A DNA stretch of 64,000 nt from Polytrichum commune. Lineage: Eukaryota; Streptophyta; Polytrichopsida; Polytrichales; Polytrichaceae. Shown here one piece after another: positions 10,709 to 22,690 of this stretch; position 1 is the first letter of the stretch, and every line of letters starts with the position of its first letter. The notes beneath the pieces are model-generated. The model was given only the letters and a program-made list of their open reading frames with translations. It ran no database searches and was not told the origin of the DNA. The translations under genes were made by a program, and so were the position numbers. The stretch lies in the NCBI GenBank assembly GCA_950295325.1, contig OX485803.1, positions 2,234,001 to 2,298,000 on the forward strand, given 5' to 3'.

Positions 10709-11476
10709 GATCCCCCGGAGATAGGTCGGAAACCCTCGACCAGTGGACGTCTTACCCGAAACAAACCGTTCGTCGTGTTCGACCTGAACAGGGTGTTGTG
10801 TCACACCGAACACATCCCCCGGGTCCCCACGCGTCCCTTCCGTCACCCCGACGAAAGGGACTACGACGGAGAGCTCGACACGCTCATTAACCGCAAGGCT
10901 GTCCGCGCCCGTCCCGGCCTGCGTGACTTCCTTCAAGAGGTGCTCGATGTAGCTCACGTCATTGTGTGGAGCTCCATGGTCATGGAGAACACCGAGCCAA
11001 TCGTCGACTTCCTCTTCCGCGATCTTCCGAGCCCTTGCCTCATCCTCGGCCAAGAGGATTGCGATGAATTGCTTGACGAAAAGGGTATGCCGGTTCCAAA
11101 GTTCGGCGGTCGTGGCGGAGGACAACAATTCCTCAAGGTCCTGAGGTCAAGACTGTGGCGGGGCATCCCCCGGCTGCAGGGGGTACCCCACGGGTGGTGG
11201 CCGACCCCCGAGAACACCGTCCTCGTCGACGACAACCCCACCAAAAGCGTCTTGAACCCCCCGGAGAACGTCATCTTCCCCGCCACTTGGACCGGCGATA
11301 GGAACGACACGTTTTTGGTCGATACGCTAGCGCCTTACCTTAGAAGGCTTGTTGTCCACGCCAGTAGCATACCATTTTTTGTTAGGTCCAACCCCATAGG
11401 CAATGTGGGTTTAAGCCCCCGTGATAATGTATTCAAGAGCATCATGAGGCTCGCCAAACTCAATAAATTGATTTGA
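10709..11476 (+). CDS. Gene A exon 4: FCP1/NIF-like HAD phosphatase domain
   Basis: The exon starts after ATCACAG and is in phase with exon 3. Motifs in order are FVVFDLNRVLCH (HAD motif I), VIVWSSM (motif II), a central Gly-rich insert, and TVLVDDNPTKS (motif III/IV). This order fits the NLI-interacting-factor/FCP1 family, which dephosphorylates proteins such as the RNA polymerase II tail. The second Asp of the usual DxDx(T/V) is Asn here (DLN), as in gene B and some plant HAD-like proteins, so phosphatase chemistry may be weak or altered. Read alone it would be about 255 residues; whether it is a separate gene or the C-terminal part of gene A depends on the splice at 10,145/10,709. Confidence 0.7.
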   Translation, partial: DPPEIGRKPSTSGRLTRNKPFVVFDLNRVLCHTEHIPRVPTRPFRHPDERDYDGELDTLINRKAVRARPGLRDFLQEVLDVAHVIVWSSMVMENTEPIVDFLFRDLPSPCLILGQEDCDELLDEKGMPVPKFGGRGGGQQFLKVLRSRLWRGIPRLQGVPHGWWPTPENTVLVDDNPTKSVLNPPENVIFPATWTGDRNDTFLVDTLAPYLRRLVVHASSIPFFVRSNPIGNVGLSPRDNVFKSIMRLAKLNKLI

Positions 11477-11588
11477 AATGCCTCCATGTCTTTGCTTTGT
11501 ATCATGTGGTTCACATTTACTAATGCTTGCTTCGTTTTTGGATGTCTTTTGTTGTTGTGATTGTTGTGGTGTTTATTCTTGCCTATAG

Positions 11589-12565
11589 TCTGCCCCCATA
11601 TGCGACGCCTCTGTGGTTGACGGCCCTTCCCGTCCCCTCTCGCCCCCTGCCTCCCCTTCCCGCGACGTCACGGACTTCCAAATGCCATCCCTCTACCAGT
11701 TCTCGGCGGTCGACGCGGCCTCGGCCGTGGATTACTCCCGCGACGACGGCGTCGTCAACAGCCCGCCCCCACCACTTGTCCCCCGCACGTACGCCCCGTC
11801 GCCCTCCCCCCTCTCCAAGGAGAAACGGACGCTCGTTCGTTTGGGACACCTCTCGCCCTCGAGGGACGACGCCGTCGCTCGTCGCGGGCCGAGCCGGCGT
11901 CTCCGCATGGAAGGCCCCCGTTGCCACACCTCCCCCGCCGACTCCGTTCCTCCCCCCGCAATGTCCTCCGCGATCGTGGGCCCTCCACGCCTCGACTCCC
12001 CCCCGCCATCCAACATAATTGCAATAGTTCCATTGGCTCCGAATGCTCCCGTCGACGCCCCCCTCGTTCCCACCGTTCCCCGCATGGACGTCCCCAAAGC
12101 CAAGGTGCCCTCCTCAACCCTAAACCCCTTTCCCGCTTTTGCTTTCCTTGTCTTCCGTGTGCGTGCCGTTCTCTTTACGAGCGCCCATCTCAAACCGCCC
12201 TCAGTATTTTCCCCACTCCATTCCTATTCTTATCTTCCTATGACGTTGTTTCGCAGGTGGCTACCCGCTCGCTTGGTGCCCGGCCCTCATCCACGTCCTC
12301 CTTGGATAGGCACGCCCTCAAGGCCGCATCTTCCGAGTCCGATCGTTGTCTGGCCCTCCGGAGAAGCGCAAGACGTTCCCTTTCGCAAACACCCTCGTAT
12401 TCTACTTATAATACCACCTCGTACAATTCAGGAGCGCGTCCTGAAACATGCAAGAACGATACATATTCCTATCCAGGCAACACACAAGGATTCAGTCGTG
12501 GGCCTGAGATTTTTAGAGCCATGGAGGCCGCCAAAAAAAAGGACTTAGCCGCAAAAAAAAAATAG
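11589..12565 (+). CDS. Possible further exons of gene A: Pro/Ser-rich tail with Lys-rich end
   Basis: After a TATAG acceptor at 11,588 an open frame runs to about 12,105 (Pro/Ser-rich, MPSLYQFSAVDAAS), and after a TTCGCAG acceptor near 12,256 a second frame runs to a stop at 12,565, ending in AAKKKDLAAKKK. GC content and codon style match exon 4. The donor that would connect it to exon 4 is unclear (the best in-phase site is a weak GTTAGG at 11,381). A degenerate palindrome (ACGGACGCTCGTTCGT) is translated near 11,827. Gene B is cut off by an LTR before this part, so it cannot be compared. Confidence 0.35.
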
Positions 12566-12914
12566 TGGGTCGGACTAGTGTGACTAGAAGCGTACTAGTG
12601 GGACGGACTCCCTAAATGGGCTTAGGTGTAGAACATATTTAAGTGCTTACTTTCTATGCTATTCCAAGTTATTCAAGACATTGATGGTATTTCCATTATA
12701 ATTGTATTTCAATCCCAATTAATTCATTCAACTTCCATTCATTCTTCGCATCTTCCCTTCCATTCATAACGAGTTGTCATTTCATACGCAACTATTTTCA
12801 TGTATGCCTCACATTTTTGTTCACTTTCATGCCTTTATGTATAATAATAGTAGCATACCATTATACATATGGGATTTTTAGTCGTCATTACTGGTCCAAT
12901 TTTGAAATGTGCAT
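12566..12914. other. AT-rich stretch without gene between gene A and the Mutator-like element
   Basis: No open frame with support. It is the left flank of the element starting at 12,925. Confidence 0.5.
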
Positions 12915-12924
12915 CCTTATATAG

Positions 12925-12990
12925 GACGACACTTGTATGTGAGCGTAGAGCGGAGAGCGGAGATTTGGAGAGCGGAGAGCGTAGAGGAAA
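12925..12990 (+). repeat. Left terminal inverted repeat of the Mutator-like element
   Basis: Matches, inverted, the sequence at about 27,865-27,913: GTGAGCGTAGAGCGGA plus a TTGGAGAGCGG block. The left copy has an extra GCGGAGA unit. Confidence 0.55.
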
Positions 12991-13517
12991 TAAAAATAGT
13001 AAACTTGTCAGACTAAAATTAGGATATTTCAAAATAGCCAAGAATGTACCAAGAATATTCTAGAATATGACAATAATAGTAAAAAAATTGGACCTATTTC
13101 CGTAGGATGTATAGGTCATAAAATAAAATAAAAACCCTGAATTTGAAATGGTCTCATTAAGTTTGGAAACCGTGAGGTGGTTGAATTATTAAAACCAAGG
13201 ATGACTACAAGAAAAAATCAATGAAAATGGATTTTTTGAGATTGGTATAATTGAATAATGAGTCAATCAAAATACAAAGGAATCAAAATAATAAATTTGC
13301 TTCGACCGGGTCCACCTCCCTCGCAATCATCTAAGAAGTATGCAAAACGGAAATAGAGTTGATAGACATAGGAAGCATTGTAATACAAAATTTTGAAGCA
13401 AATAAAAATAATCATTGAGATTATACCTTTATTATATCAATCAATTATTGCTTCACAAGAGGTCCAGAAATGGACACATATATCATAGCCCAATGTATTG
13501 CTAGGCTGAGAGGAATT

Positions 13518-16500
13518 CTAAGAAGTAGACTTTGTCAAAAGACCCCCTTCGAGGATGAGTTTGATCTCATTGAAGCTAAATGTCGGGGCGTGAATGAACA
13601 AATTCACTTCCGCATCCAAATTAGAAACCTTGATGAAAATGTAATACAAATGCTTACAATTCAGATAAGAATTTCGTTTGCGGCTGTACTTGGAAATCAT
13701 ATCCAAGAAGTATGCGCAGTTGCACTCTGGAAGAGAACTGACTGTCACTTGGTAGATCGGTGGTTGGGGTTCTGATTTGGACTGCAGTGTGATAATGCAA
13801 CCAAATCCCGGTTGAGGGATCATAGTTAACTTCAGAACGGTACCATGCATAGCTTCAGCAGAGGCCACCATCTGCCTCTGCTTTGCCGAAGGTGCGCTGC
13901 TGGATCGCCGAACAAGCTTGGACAATCTTGTCGGAGGGATCATGTCGGGGCTTTCTGGAACACGGATTCCAGACATATCCAGCGGGGGAGCAGAGTTGGT
14001 GAAGAGTTGAGTCGGTGTGATGTACTCCTTTGGTGGGAGTTGAAAACCTGCGTTCTCAAGGGCGAAGATCTCCGAGCGGGTGAGGTTGGTACCAATCTTC
14101 ACAGGCCAGATTGGGGGAATAGGAGGCTTCTGGTCATCAGCAGAGAACGGCATGACCCATTTCCGACGAGGGCCCTTCACGCAACGCTCAATGTCGTCTG
14201 GGCAAAAGACAAAGTCCGTGCGCTTCATAGATTGGAGTTTGTAATGATGCCACATACCGGTGTAGGTCGGCGCAAGGACGCTCTTATTATTAGTGACGAT
14301 TCTTGCGATGCACTTCTTCTTCGTGCCCGCATGATTAGCCCAACAAGACTTCCCAGACGTATAGGGTATACGGGCAATATGCCAAAGAGAGACGTCTACT
14401 TTGGTTTCTTGCACGGCAGTGACACGCTGGAAACCAAGTCCTGCAGGTGAAGGCACTTGAACCTCTTGTACAGAGGGGGAAGACTCCTCAATGATAGTGG
14501 GTAGTGTTTCTGGTTGAGATCGAGTGACACGCTTACCGGGGGGAGGGCGAGAGAAGTTTACGGTATCGGGGCGGTGGGTCTCGCCATCATCACCAATTGG
14601 AGTGTCTGGTCTTCGCTTCTGCGATCCAAACACCTCGGCGCCCTCAAGGTGTGGATCGCGAGTGCAAAATTCTTCCCCACCGGACATGTCAAGCAAGACC
14701 TTCTGCAACACTGTGGGGTCGCCAGTACGCTGAGCTCGACGTTGAGCACCCCTGAGCTTTAGTTCTTCTTTGCTTGGACCATCTCCGCCAATTCCACCTT
14801 TAAGGAACTGGTAGTATGCAACAACTTGTAAGAAGGCGCGAATGTAGTCGTCAACCGTAGCCACGTATAGATCTCCACCCTTGTTGCCGGAGGCTTGAAG
14901 CCACTTGTTGTGGACGGACTCCGCAAGATTGCACGACGGCATCTCGGCCAATTGGTCTTGGGTTAAAACCTTTTCCTGATTGGAGAAATCAAGTATTAAT
15001 ATAAATGTACAGAGAGAGGAAATCGAATCCAAGAAAAACCAATAATGAATTATGAAGGAGATGTACCAGTTCCATGAAACCACCCCATTGAAGGTAGCGG
15101 AAGTGCCAAAAAGCAAGCCAGAGCTGAAGATGCTTGAGACCGTCCTCACTTGTACAATTCGATGACGCCCACCAAGCCTTGATAGCTAGGTACCTAGTCT
15201 CAGCCTCTTCCATAGATGACGCATTTCGATATTGAAGGCAAAGATGTCTATGTTGGTCTTGTAACTCATGCTTTATATACGATTTCGTATGTTTTTCGAG
15301 TGATTGTTTCCAATGGAAAAAACAAGTGCGCTCACGACCCTCCATTGGAACTTTGGGATCCCCTGAACCGTACACAATGCGAACAGCGTTCCAATTGGCT
15401 TGGGCACTGTCCGCCATGAAGCCTATAAAGTTTGGATGTGGGATACCGTGTCGGGCCATGACGTGGTTGAGGTTCTGCCAGAAGAGAACTTGGGCATCCT
15501 TATCCTCCGATTGGAAATCACAACATGAAATGGTCATGACCCGTTGATAAGTCCCATCGTACACATGAGCGGCCATGGTGGTCCACCCTTTGACCCGCTT
15601 CACGTGATCGGACATCATCCACGCGTTCTCCAGGTCCCCACCCGGTTGCATCCGACGAACCAAATCCACTCCACTTCCAGGACCAACCTCCGACATCTTG
15701 AAGACGAACACCTTGTCTGTATCGTCACCTTGTCCTGGGAATTGGTTCCGTTGGACGTAGGCCCAATTGCTAACACCTCGGAGCTTTGCGATGCCATCCA
15801 TAACACCAAACCTCCGCAAATATTTGAAAGAGGTAACCTTAGAGCGAAGGTTTGGGGAATTCAACTCTCTACAGCTCTCAAAAACAGGTTCAAGCTCTTT
15901 TAAAGAGAAGAGACGGTGTGTGTCATTATCGCCAGAAAGGAGAAACTCACCAACAATGTCCTTGCTAGCTTCAAGGACAATCTTGCTGTGGGTGGCTTGA
16001 GGCGTACGTTCAACGTGCTCCTCAAGAAGTGCATTGATACGCTTCCGACTGTCTCTGCAGTCTCCAACCTTCACTGGATGTTGATGAGAACCGAGATGAA
16101 TGCAGACTCTTTGGGATGACTCCTTCCCATGGACGTAGAAGATTTTGGCCTCACATAGTGCAATGCATTTGGGAGGCTCTTTACAGATCCTGCAGACAAG
16201 AGTAGATCCGGATGGCACAATGCCAGAGAGAGGGAAAGGATCTTTAGTGAAACCTTCAAATTCTGTGTCATTGACCTTAGAGGTACGATGGGCGCGTTGA
16301 AGGTAATCACAACTCAGGTTTTGGCATTGGAGATGGCCAACACAGGTAGAGGAACGAAATGCAAGGCCAACGTCGTTTGTAATGTTGGTGGTTTGAGTCT
16401 TAGTCCAAACATGGCCATCATATTGCTTGTCCATGCCGTCCAACGACTTGGCCCTGGTTTGAGATGAAGAGACTTCTGCTGCAGGGAGGACAAATAACTG

Positions 16501-17190
16501 GGTGCCATCGAAACGAGGGGGAAGGTGATTAACTTCTTGGATTTTGATTTTATCGTAATCTATTTTCTTGAGGACGTTCTTACTACCGGGCATAGAGCCA
16601 AGATGACGAAGACATTGAACAATAGTTTGAGGAGGTTTAGATGTAGGGACCGAAGGAGTTGAAGGGACAGAGCTAGATGGAGAAGGCGTTACGTAAGATG
16701 CAAAGGGAAACAAATGAGGGAAATCATGGACAGCAGCCTTATGCACTGGTACATCTTCACTCGAAGAATCAGACAAGTCTATAACGTTGTCTACACCAGG
16801 CTCGGTCTTGACGCTTATTACCGGGGGTGTGCTAAAGGCAACAGTGGATGATCGAAGAGGAGGAAGGATTTCTGTTGACACTCCCATCTGAGAATCTGGC
16901 CAGCCACAAGCCCTATACTTTCCCGCGCCAAGCTCCCACACTACATTGCCATTGTCAGTTACCTTGGAGGTCTCATGGAAGGTATGAACGAGCAATCCAG
17001 TATCAGGATGGTAGATCTCACGCTCTACCCATATTGTACTAGCTTTCAAAGAGAACCTAATGCTAAGATGAAGCTCCGAGACAACAACAATACCTTGTGC
17101 ACCAATGGGGAATATAATAGGGACCCCAATGCCATGTGAACGAAGTTCGGCCATCTCAGAGACGGGAGGAAGAATTGAGGTGGAAGCCAT
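13518..17190 (-). CDS. MULE-type transposase with SWIM zinc finger
   Basis: Two exons on the minus strand, 17190-15067 and 14975-13518, join in phase 0 (donor GTACAT, acceptor AATCAG, 91-bp intron) into 1,193 residues. The start was set at MASTSILPP; an upstream in-frame ATG at 17,229 is also possible. The middle (about residues 520-690) has a DDE-like core: an Asp in HVYDGTYQRVMTI, GFMADSAQANWNAV, and a Cys/His segment FFHWKQSLEKH. Near the C-terminus CNCAYF...CKH gives the CxCx(n)CxH SWIM zinc finger usual in MULE/FAR1-type proteins. The N-terminal third is Ser/Pro-rich. No stops or shifts were seen, so it may be intact. It is divergent from the gene at 17,510. Confidence 0.8.
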
Positions 17191-17509
17191 GAAGGCAGAG
17201 AAAGCAAACGTGAAGGAACAAAGATGCAAAGATGCATAGAGAAGGAGAATGGTGATAACGATGAAGTTATAAACAAATACGCATGAATATCAGGAAGGAG
17301 ACAAAACTGTCAGGCATCCTAAAAAAAGATACCCCTAATTACAAAGATGGTTGTCAGATAGTAAAGCGCGCCTCCCATCGGGAGGTATTGCAATTATATA
17401 CTGAGAAGAATGCGATTGCTCACTTTCTTTCCAATGTGTGAGTTTGATGTGGTGAGGTTGTGGAAAGGAAATAGAGCGAATAGGTCTGAATTGCGGGAGG
17501 GTTGAACAC

Positions 17510-18457
17510 ATGAAGGAAATAGGCAATTCACAACCTCCGACAACGGAACCATCTAAGAAAAAGAAGAGGAGGCGATCGTCTACACATTACACTGATAAGA
17601 AGAGAAAGACAGTGAGGACACAAAAGTCACAGGCAAGGAAAGCGCCAATCGAGGGCCGTGGGACGCCCGAGGATTTGAGCCAAAGCATAAAGGACCTGCG
17701 GAAACCTTCATGGAGGCTAGACTGTGGGATTCGGCCTTTTCATTTATCACCGATTGTAGAAGAGGCGGACGGAAGTAAAGCGCAACCAATGGCAGAAGTG
17801 GAGGAGTTGGGAAACGACAGCATCCAAGAGGACTCACGCGAAGAGACAAACTCTACAAGTGTCGTACGTATTCTTCGGGTTCTCCATATATTCAGTTGTT
17901 TGAGCACATAATGAAAATGGTAGAACATATTCAACTGTGAAACAACTTTTCTTTTAGATATTATGGTTTGTCATCATTGTTATAAACATTGTTTTATCTT
18001 AAATATAGGAAGTGGGGGGAGTGGAGATAGTGGAAATATCTACGAAGAAGACAACAAGGAGGTAGCACAACAAATTGAGAAGGCGTTAGAAGAGCGAGAA
18101 CCGATGTCGGGACAACCAACGATTCAAGCAAGAGAAAAAATGAAGGCGTCCAAGAGGAAAGCGGCAAAGGAAGATCTGAAATCAAATTTGTTGGGAGGCC
18201 GCGAAAGAGCTGAAGGAGGAGACCCATGCGCAGAAACCCTAAGTGTGGATGTTGTGACCCCTGCTTCAAGATTTATGCGAAGCAAGGCGGGCGGAACACA
18301 ACAAACATCAAGGCGAGGGCGTGGCCGTGGGAGAGGAATGGCGCAAGTAAACCTCGGAGATTCGAGAAGCACTCCAATATCGCCGACAGAGGACAGGACC
18401 TCGGAAGATAGTGGCGCCAATATAGGGGCTTCAGTGGAGGGCATACTCCAAATTCTG
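17510..18457 (+). CDS. Low-complexity basic/acidic exons, possible 5' part of gene C
   Basis: An ATG at 17,510 opens a Lys/Arg-rich frame (KKKKRRRSS) ending near 17,858; after an ATATAG acceptor (18,008) a second frame continues to CTG|GTAAGG at 18,457 and includes RRGRGRGRG. A phase-1 junction works if GTGTCG at 17,859 is used as donor. The second exon ends in phase 0 and would splice in frame to the acceptor TTCTTAG at 23,932, which directly precedes gene C's ATG. If so, the whole palindrome array is in one intron of gene C. Composition suggests a disordered nuclear tail. The exact exon borders are uncertain. Confidence 0.35.
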
Positions 18458-18586
18458 GTAAGGTGTCGGGATCTCGGCCAAGCTATGTTCGCCAACGTTT
18501 TTGCTTTCTATCACCTTGATTTCTCATAGTATTTGGAATATCAGCTTGACTTGCTTTCGGCCTTGTCTTGATTTGGGTTTAGGAAC

Positions 18587-19430
18587 ATGTCAGGAAAGGT
18601 ATGTTTGTGCTTGAAAAATCAAAAGGTTATGTGCACATCATGTTGCTCTCGGCCTTGTCTCGTTTTGTGTAGTGCACAAGAACGAGCTAGGGGAAGAGGC
18701 CTCGGATCCGAGACCTCATATTTGTGTAAGTTTGAGTATGTGAAAGGTAGGGTTTTGAGAGAGGCGAGGTTCTTGATTTCTCAAACTAATGGAATGTCGA
18801 CTTTCTTGCTTTCTTGATTCCTTGCTCTCGGCCATTTCTTCTATTGTGTAGTGCATAAGTGGGAGCCATAGGAAGAGGCCTCGGATCCGAGGCCTCTTAT
18901 TTGTGGGTAGGTTTGTGCTTGAGAAATCAAAATGTTATGTGCACATCAATTGCTCTCGGCCTTGGCTCGTTTTGTGTAGTGCACAAGAACGAGCTAGGGG
19001 AAGAGGTCTCGGATCCGAGGCCTCTTATTTGTGTAAGTTTGAGTATGTGAGAGGTAGGGTTTTGAGAGAGGTGAGGTTCTTGATTTCTCAAACTAATGGA
19101 ATGTCAACTTTCTTGCTTTCTTGATTCCTTGCTCTCGGCCATTTCTTCTATTGTGTAGTGCATAAGTGGGAGCCATAGGAAGAGGCCTCGGATCCGAGGC
19201 CTCTTATTTGTGGGTAGGTTTGTGCTTGAGAAATCAAAATGTTATGTGCACATCAATTGCTCTCGGCCTTGGCTCGTTTTGTGTAGTGCACAAGAACGAG
19301 CTAGGGGAAGAGGCCTCGGATCCGAGGCCTCTTATTTGTGTAAGTTTGAGTATGTGAGAGGTAGGGTTTTGAGAGAGGTGAGGTTCTTGATTTCTCAAAC
19401 TAATGGAATGTCAACTTTCTTCCATTTTTG
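18587..19430. repeat. 307-bp tandem units each with two GGCCTCGGATCCGAGGCC palindromes
   Basis: Units repeat with a 307-bp period (for example near 18,859 and 19,166) and are nearly identical. Each holds two copies of the palindrome. They begin with text resembling splice signals and a TTGTGTAGTGCACAAG-type box. Confidence 0.75.
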
Positions 19431-19444
19431 ATTCCTTGCTCTCT

Positions 19445-19500
19445 GCCTTGTGCCCCACAGGCGAACGCCCGTGGGCCATGTAACAAGTAACTTGGTTAGG
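19445..19500. repeat. Hairpin CCACNGGCGAACNCCCGTGG, copy 1
   Basis: An inverted repeat with a short loop (GCCCCACAGGCGAACGCCC then GTGGGCC) followed by ATGTAACAAGTAACTTGG. Two relatives occur at 22,625-22,690 and 23,020-23,065 with a better-paired stem (CCACGGGTGAACACCCGTGG). Confidence 0.6.
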
Positions 19501-20814
19501 CATGTCTTTATGAGGCACTTTGGTTGGTTCTGAGTATGTAAACTAGTTTGTGTGTGAGGCCTCGGATCCGAGGCCTCTCGGCCGAGGCCACTTGAGGTTT
19601 TTTGATTCAAAGTATAACTTGTATGAATGAGGCACTTTGCTTGTTTTTGAGGATGTAAACTAGTTTGTGAATGAGGCCTCGGATCCGAGGCCTCTTTTAT
19701 GTGTTCCAAAACAAGTCTACGGATGAGGCACTTTGGTTTGTTTTGAGTATGCAAACTAGTTTGTGAATGAGGCCTCGGATCCGAGGCCTCTTTTATGTGT
19801 TCCAAAACAAGTGTACAGATGAGGCACTTTGGTTTGTTTTGAGTATGTAAACTAGTTTGTGAATGAGGCCTCGGATCCGAGGCCTCTTTTATGTGTTCCA
19901 AAACAAGTGTACAGATGAGGCACTTTGGTTGGTTTTGAGTATGTAAACTAGTTTGTGTGTAAGGCCTCGGATCCGAGGCCTCTCGGCCGAGGCCAATTGA
20001 GGTTTTTTGATTCAAAGTATAACTTGTATGAATGAGGCACTTTGCTTGTTTTGAGGATGTAAACTAGTTTGTGAATGAGGCCTCGGATCCGAGGCCTCTT
20101 TTATGTGTTCCAAAACAAGTGTACGGATGAGGCACTTTGGTTTGTTTTGAGTATGCAAACTAGTTTGTGAATGAGGCCTCGGATCCGAGGCCTCTTTTAT
20201 GTGTTCCAAAACAAGTGTACAGATGAGGCACTTTGGTTTGTTTTGAGTATGTAAACTAGTTTGTGTGTAAGGCCTCGGATCCGAGGCCTCTCGGCCGAGG
20301 CCAATTGAGGTTTTTTGATTCAAAGTATAACTTGTATGAATGAGGCACTTTGCTTGTTTTGAGGATGTAAACTAGTTTGTGAATGAGGCCTCGGATCCGA
20401 GGCCTCTTTTATGTGTTCCAAAACAAGTGTACGGATGAGGCACTTTGCTTTGTTTTGAGTATGCAAACTAGTTTGTGAATGAGGCCTCGGATCCGAGGCC
20501 TCTTTTATGTGTTCCAAAACAAGTGTACAGATGAGGCACTTTGGTTTGTTTTGAGTATGTAAACTAGTTTGTGAATGAGGCCTCGGATCCGAGGCCTCTT
20601 TTATGTGTTCCAAAGCAAGTGTACAGATGAGGCACTTTGGTTGGTTTTGAGTATGTAAACTAGTTTGTGTGTAAGGCCTCGGATCCGAGGCCTCTCGGCC
20701 GAGGCCACTTGAGGTTTTTTGATTCAACGTATAGCTTGTATGAATGAGGCACTTTGCTTGTTTTTGAGTATGTAAACTAGTTTGAAAATGAGGCCTCGGA
20801 TCCGAGGCCTCCTT

Positions 20815-20985
20815 GTAGTGCCCTCGATCAGCAGTCCCCAGGGAGTGGCTCCCGGGACTGCGAATGTTTAAACAGGCATAACTTCCTTGATTTCTGCCCA
20901 AATGGGGCAAGTGAGGTGTCCATCGGTATCTACATTTCACGTAGATGACGATAGAGTGGTTGATTGTTAGATTCGGAGACCACAC
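20815..20985 (+). repeat. Fragment resembling the gypsy LTR, inside the palindrome array
   Basis: Contains text matching the LTR at 42,761-43,734: the CAGCAGT...GGGAGTGNNTCCCGGGACTG block, AACAGGCATAACTTCCT, AATGGGGCAAGTGAGG, and the CGTAGATGA segment. A second copy lies at 21,304-21,465. It ends in a G run (about 21,014-21,023) shortly downstream. Confidence 0.6.
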
Positions 20986-21303
20986 GTGGAAGATATGGAG
21001 GTCTGAAGCTGCCGGGGGGGGGGGAAATGTGTTTTGTTAAGTGCATATGTAGGAGCTAGGAGAAGAGGCCTCGGATCCGAGGCCTCTTTTATGTGTTCCA
21101 AAACTAGTGTACGGATGAGGCACTATGGTTGGTTTGGAGTACGTAAATTACTTTGTGTGTGAGCCCTCGGATCCGAGGCCTCTCAGCCGAGGCCACTTGA
21201 GGTTTTTTGATTGAACGTATAGCTTGTATGAATGAGGCACTTTGCTTGTTTTTGAGTATGTACACTAGTTTGAAAATGAGGCCTCGGATCCGAGGCCTCC
21301 TTT

Positions 21304-21465
21304 TAGTGCCCTCGATCAGCAGTCCCCTGGGAGTGGCTCCCGGGACTGCGAATGTTTAAACAGGCATAACTTCCTTGATTTTTGCCCAAATGGGGCAAGT
21401 GAGGTGTCCATCGGCATCTACATTTCACGTAGATGACGATAGAGTGGTTGATTGTTAGATTCGGA
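21304..21465 (+). repeat. Second LTR-like fragment inside the palindrome array
   Basis: Nearly the same fragment as at 20,815-20,985, so it was probably amplified together with the array units rather than inserted twice. Confidence 0.6.
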
Positions 21466-22624
21466 TCCGAGGCCTCTTTTTTGTGTCAAGGTTTGTGCTT
21501 GAAAAATCAAAATGTTAGGTTCATTTTTGAATTCTCTCGGCCATTTTGTGTAGTATGTATTTCATAAGGAGGGGCATTCGGAAGAGGCCTCGGATCCGAG
21601 GCCTCATTTTTGTGTCAAGGTATGTGCATGAAAAATTAAAAATTTATGTTCATTTTTGAATGCTCTTGGCCCTCTTGTTTTGGGTAGTGCATAAGTAGGT
21701 ACTTTGTGAAGAGGCCTCGGATCCGAGGCCTCATTTTTGTGTCAAGGTATGTGCTTGAAAAATGAAAATCTTATGTTCATTTTTGAATGCTCTTGGCCTT
21801 CTTGTTTTGGGTAGTGCATAAGTAGGTACTTTGTGAAGAGGCCTCGGATCCGAGGCCTCATTTTTGTGTCAAGGTATGTGCTTGAAAAATGAAAATCTCA
21901 TGTTCATTTTTGAATGCTCTTGGCCTTCTTGTTTTGGGTAGTGCATAAGTAGGTACTTTGTGAAGAGGCCTCGGATCCGAGGCCTCATTTTTGTGTCAAG
22001 GTATGTGCTTGAAAAATGAAAATCTCATGTTCATTTTTGAATGCTCTTGGCCTTCTTGTTTTGGGTAGTGAATAAGTATGTGTTTTGGGAAGAGGCCTCG
22101 GATCCGAGGCCTCATGTTTGAGTCAATTTTATTTAAGAAAAATCAAAATGTTATGTTCGTGTAAGATTGCTCTCGGCCTTCTTGTTTTGGGTACTACATG
22201 AGTAGGAGGTTTGTGAAGAGGCCTCGGATCCGAGGCCTCTTGTTTGTGTAAGTTTGAGTATGTGAGAGGTAGGGTTTTGAGAGAGGCGAGGTTCTTGATT
22301 TCTCAAACTAATGGAATGTCAACTTTCTTGCTTTCTTGATTCCTTGCTTTCGGCCATTTCTTCTATTGGGTAGTGCATAAGTGGGAGCCATAGGAAGAGG
22401 CCTCGGATCCGAGGCCTCTTATTTGTGGGTAGGTTTGTGCTTGAAAAATCAAAATGTTATGTGCACATCAATTGTTGTCGGCCTTGTCTTGTTTTGTGTA
22501 GTGCATAAGAAGCAGCTAGGGGAAGAGGCCTCGGATCCGAGGCCTCATATTTGTGTAAGTTTGAGTATGTGAAAGGTAGGGTTTTGAGAGAGGCGAGGTT
22601 CTTGGTTAGGTTTTAACATCATCA

Positions 22625-22690
22625 AATGTGTGCCCCACGGGTGAACACCCGTGGGCCATGTAACAGGTATCTTGGGTAGGATTTAGCATC
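22625..22690. repeat. Hairpin CCACGGGTGAACACCCGTGG, copy 2
   Basis: Stem CCACGGGTG/CACCCGTGG with loop AA, followed by GCCATGTAACAGG. Same family as at 19,445 and 23,020. Confidence 0.6.

Larger units (their letters stand above)
5792..11476 (+). pseudogene. Gene A: ParB/DGQH-like + DNA-methylase-like + acidic coiled coil + FCP1/NIF phosphatase-like (degraded)
   Basis: Four coding exons join in phase: 5792-7087 (432 codons), 7207-8532 (442), 8685-10145 (487) and 10709-11476. The last junction (GACGAG|GTAACT to ATCACAG|GAT) fuses the phosphatase-like domain to the rest, giving about 1,600 residues. Gene B has the same exon borders, and its first exon is exactly 432 codons too, which supports the model. 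Gene A carries three in-frame stops in one otherwise open exon 2: TAG at 7687 and TGA at 7933 (both Trp in B), and TAG at 8461 (Gln in B). The acceptor of intron 1 reads ATGCAT|GCG where B has TTCAG|GC, so it is lost. It is therefore probably a dead copy. Palindromes lie in all introns and at two exonic places. Confidence 0.7.

Noticed and set aside
13845-14450. Plus-strand open frame opposite the MULE gene
   Set aside because: Shadow of the SWIM-transposase exon on the other strand.
19395-20985. Long minus-strand open frames with repeated EASDPRPHSQTSLHTQN peptides
   Set aside because: They are translations of the palindrome array; the period happens to keep the frame in places. No independent coding sign.
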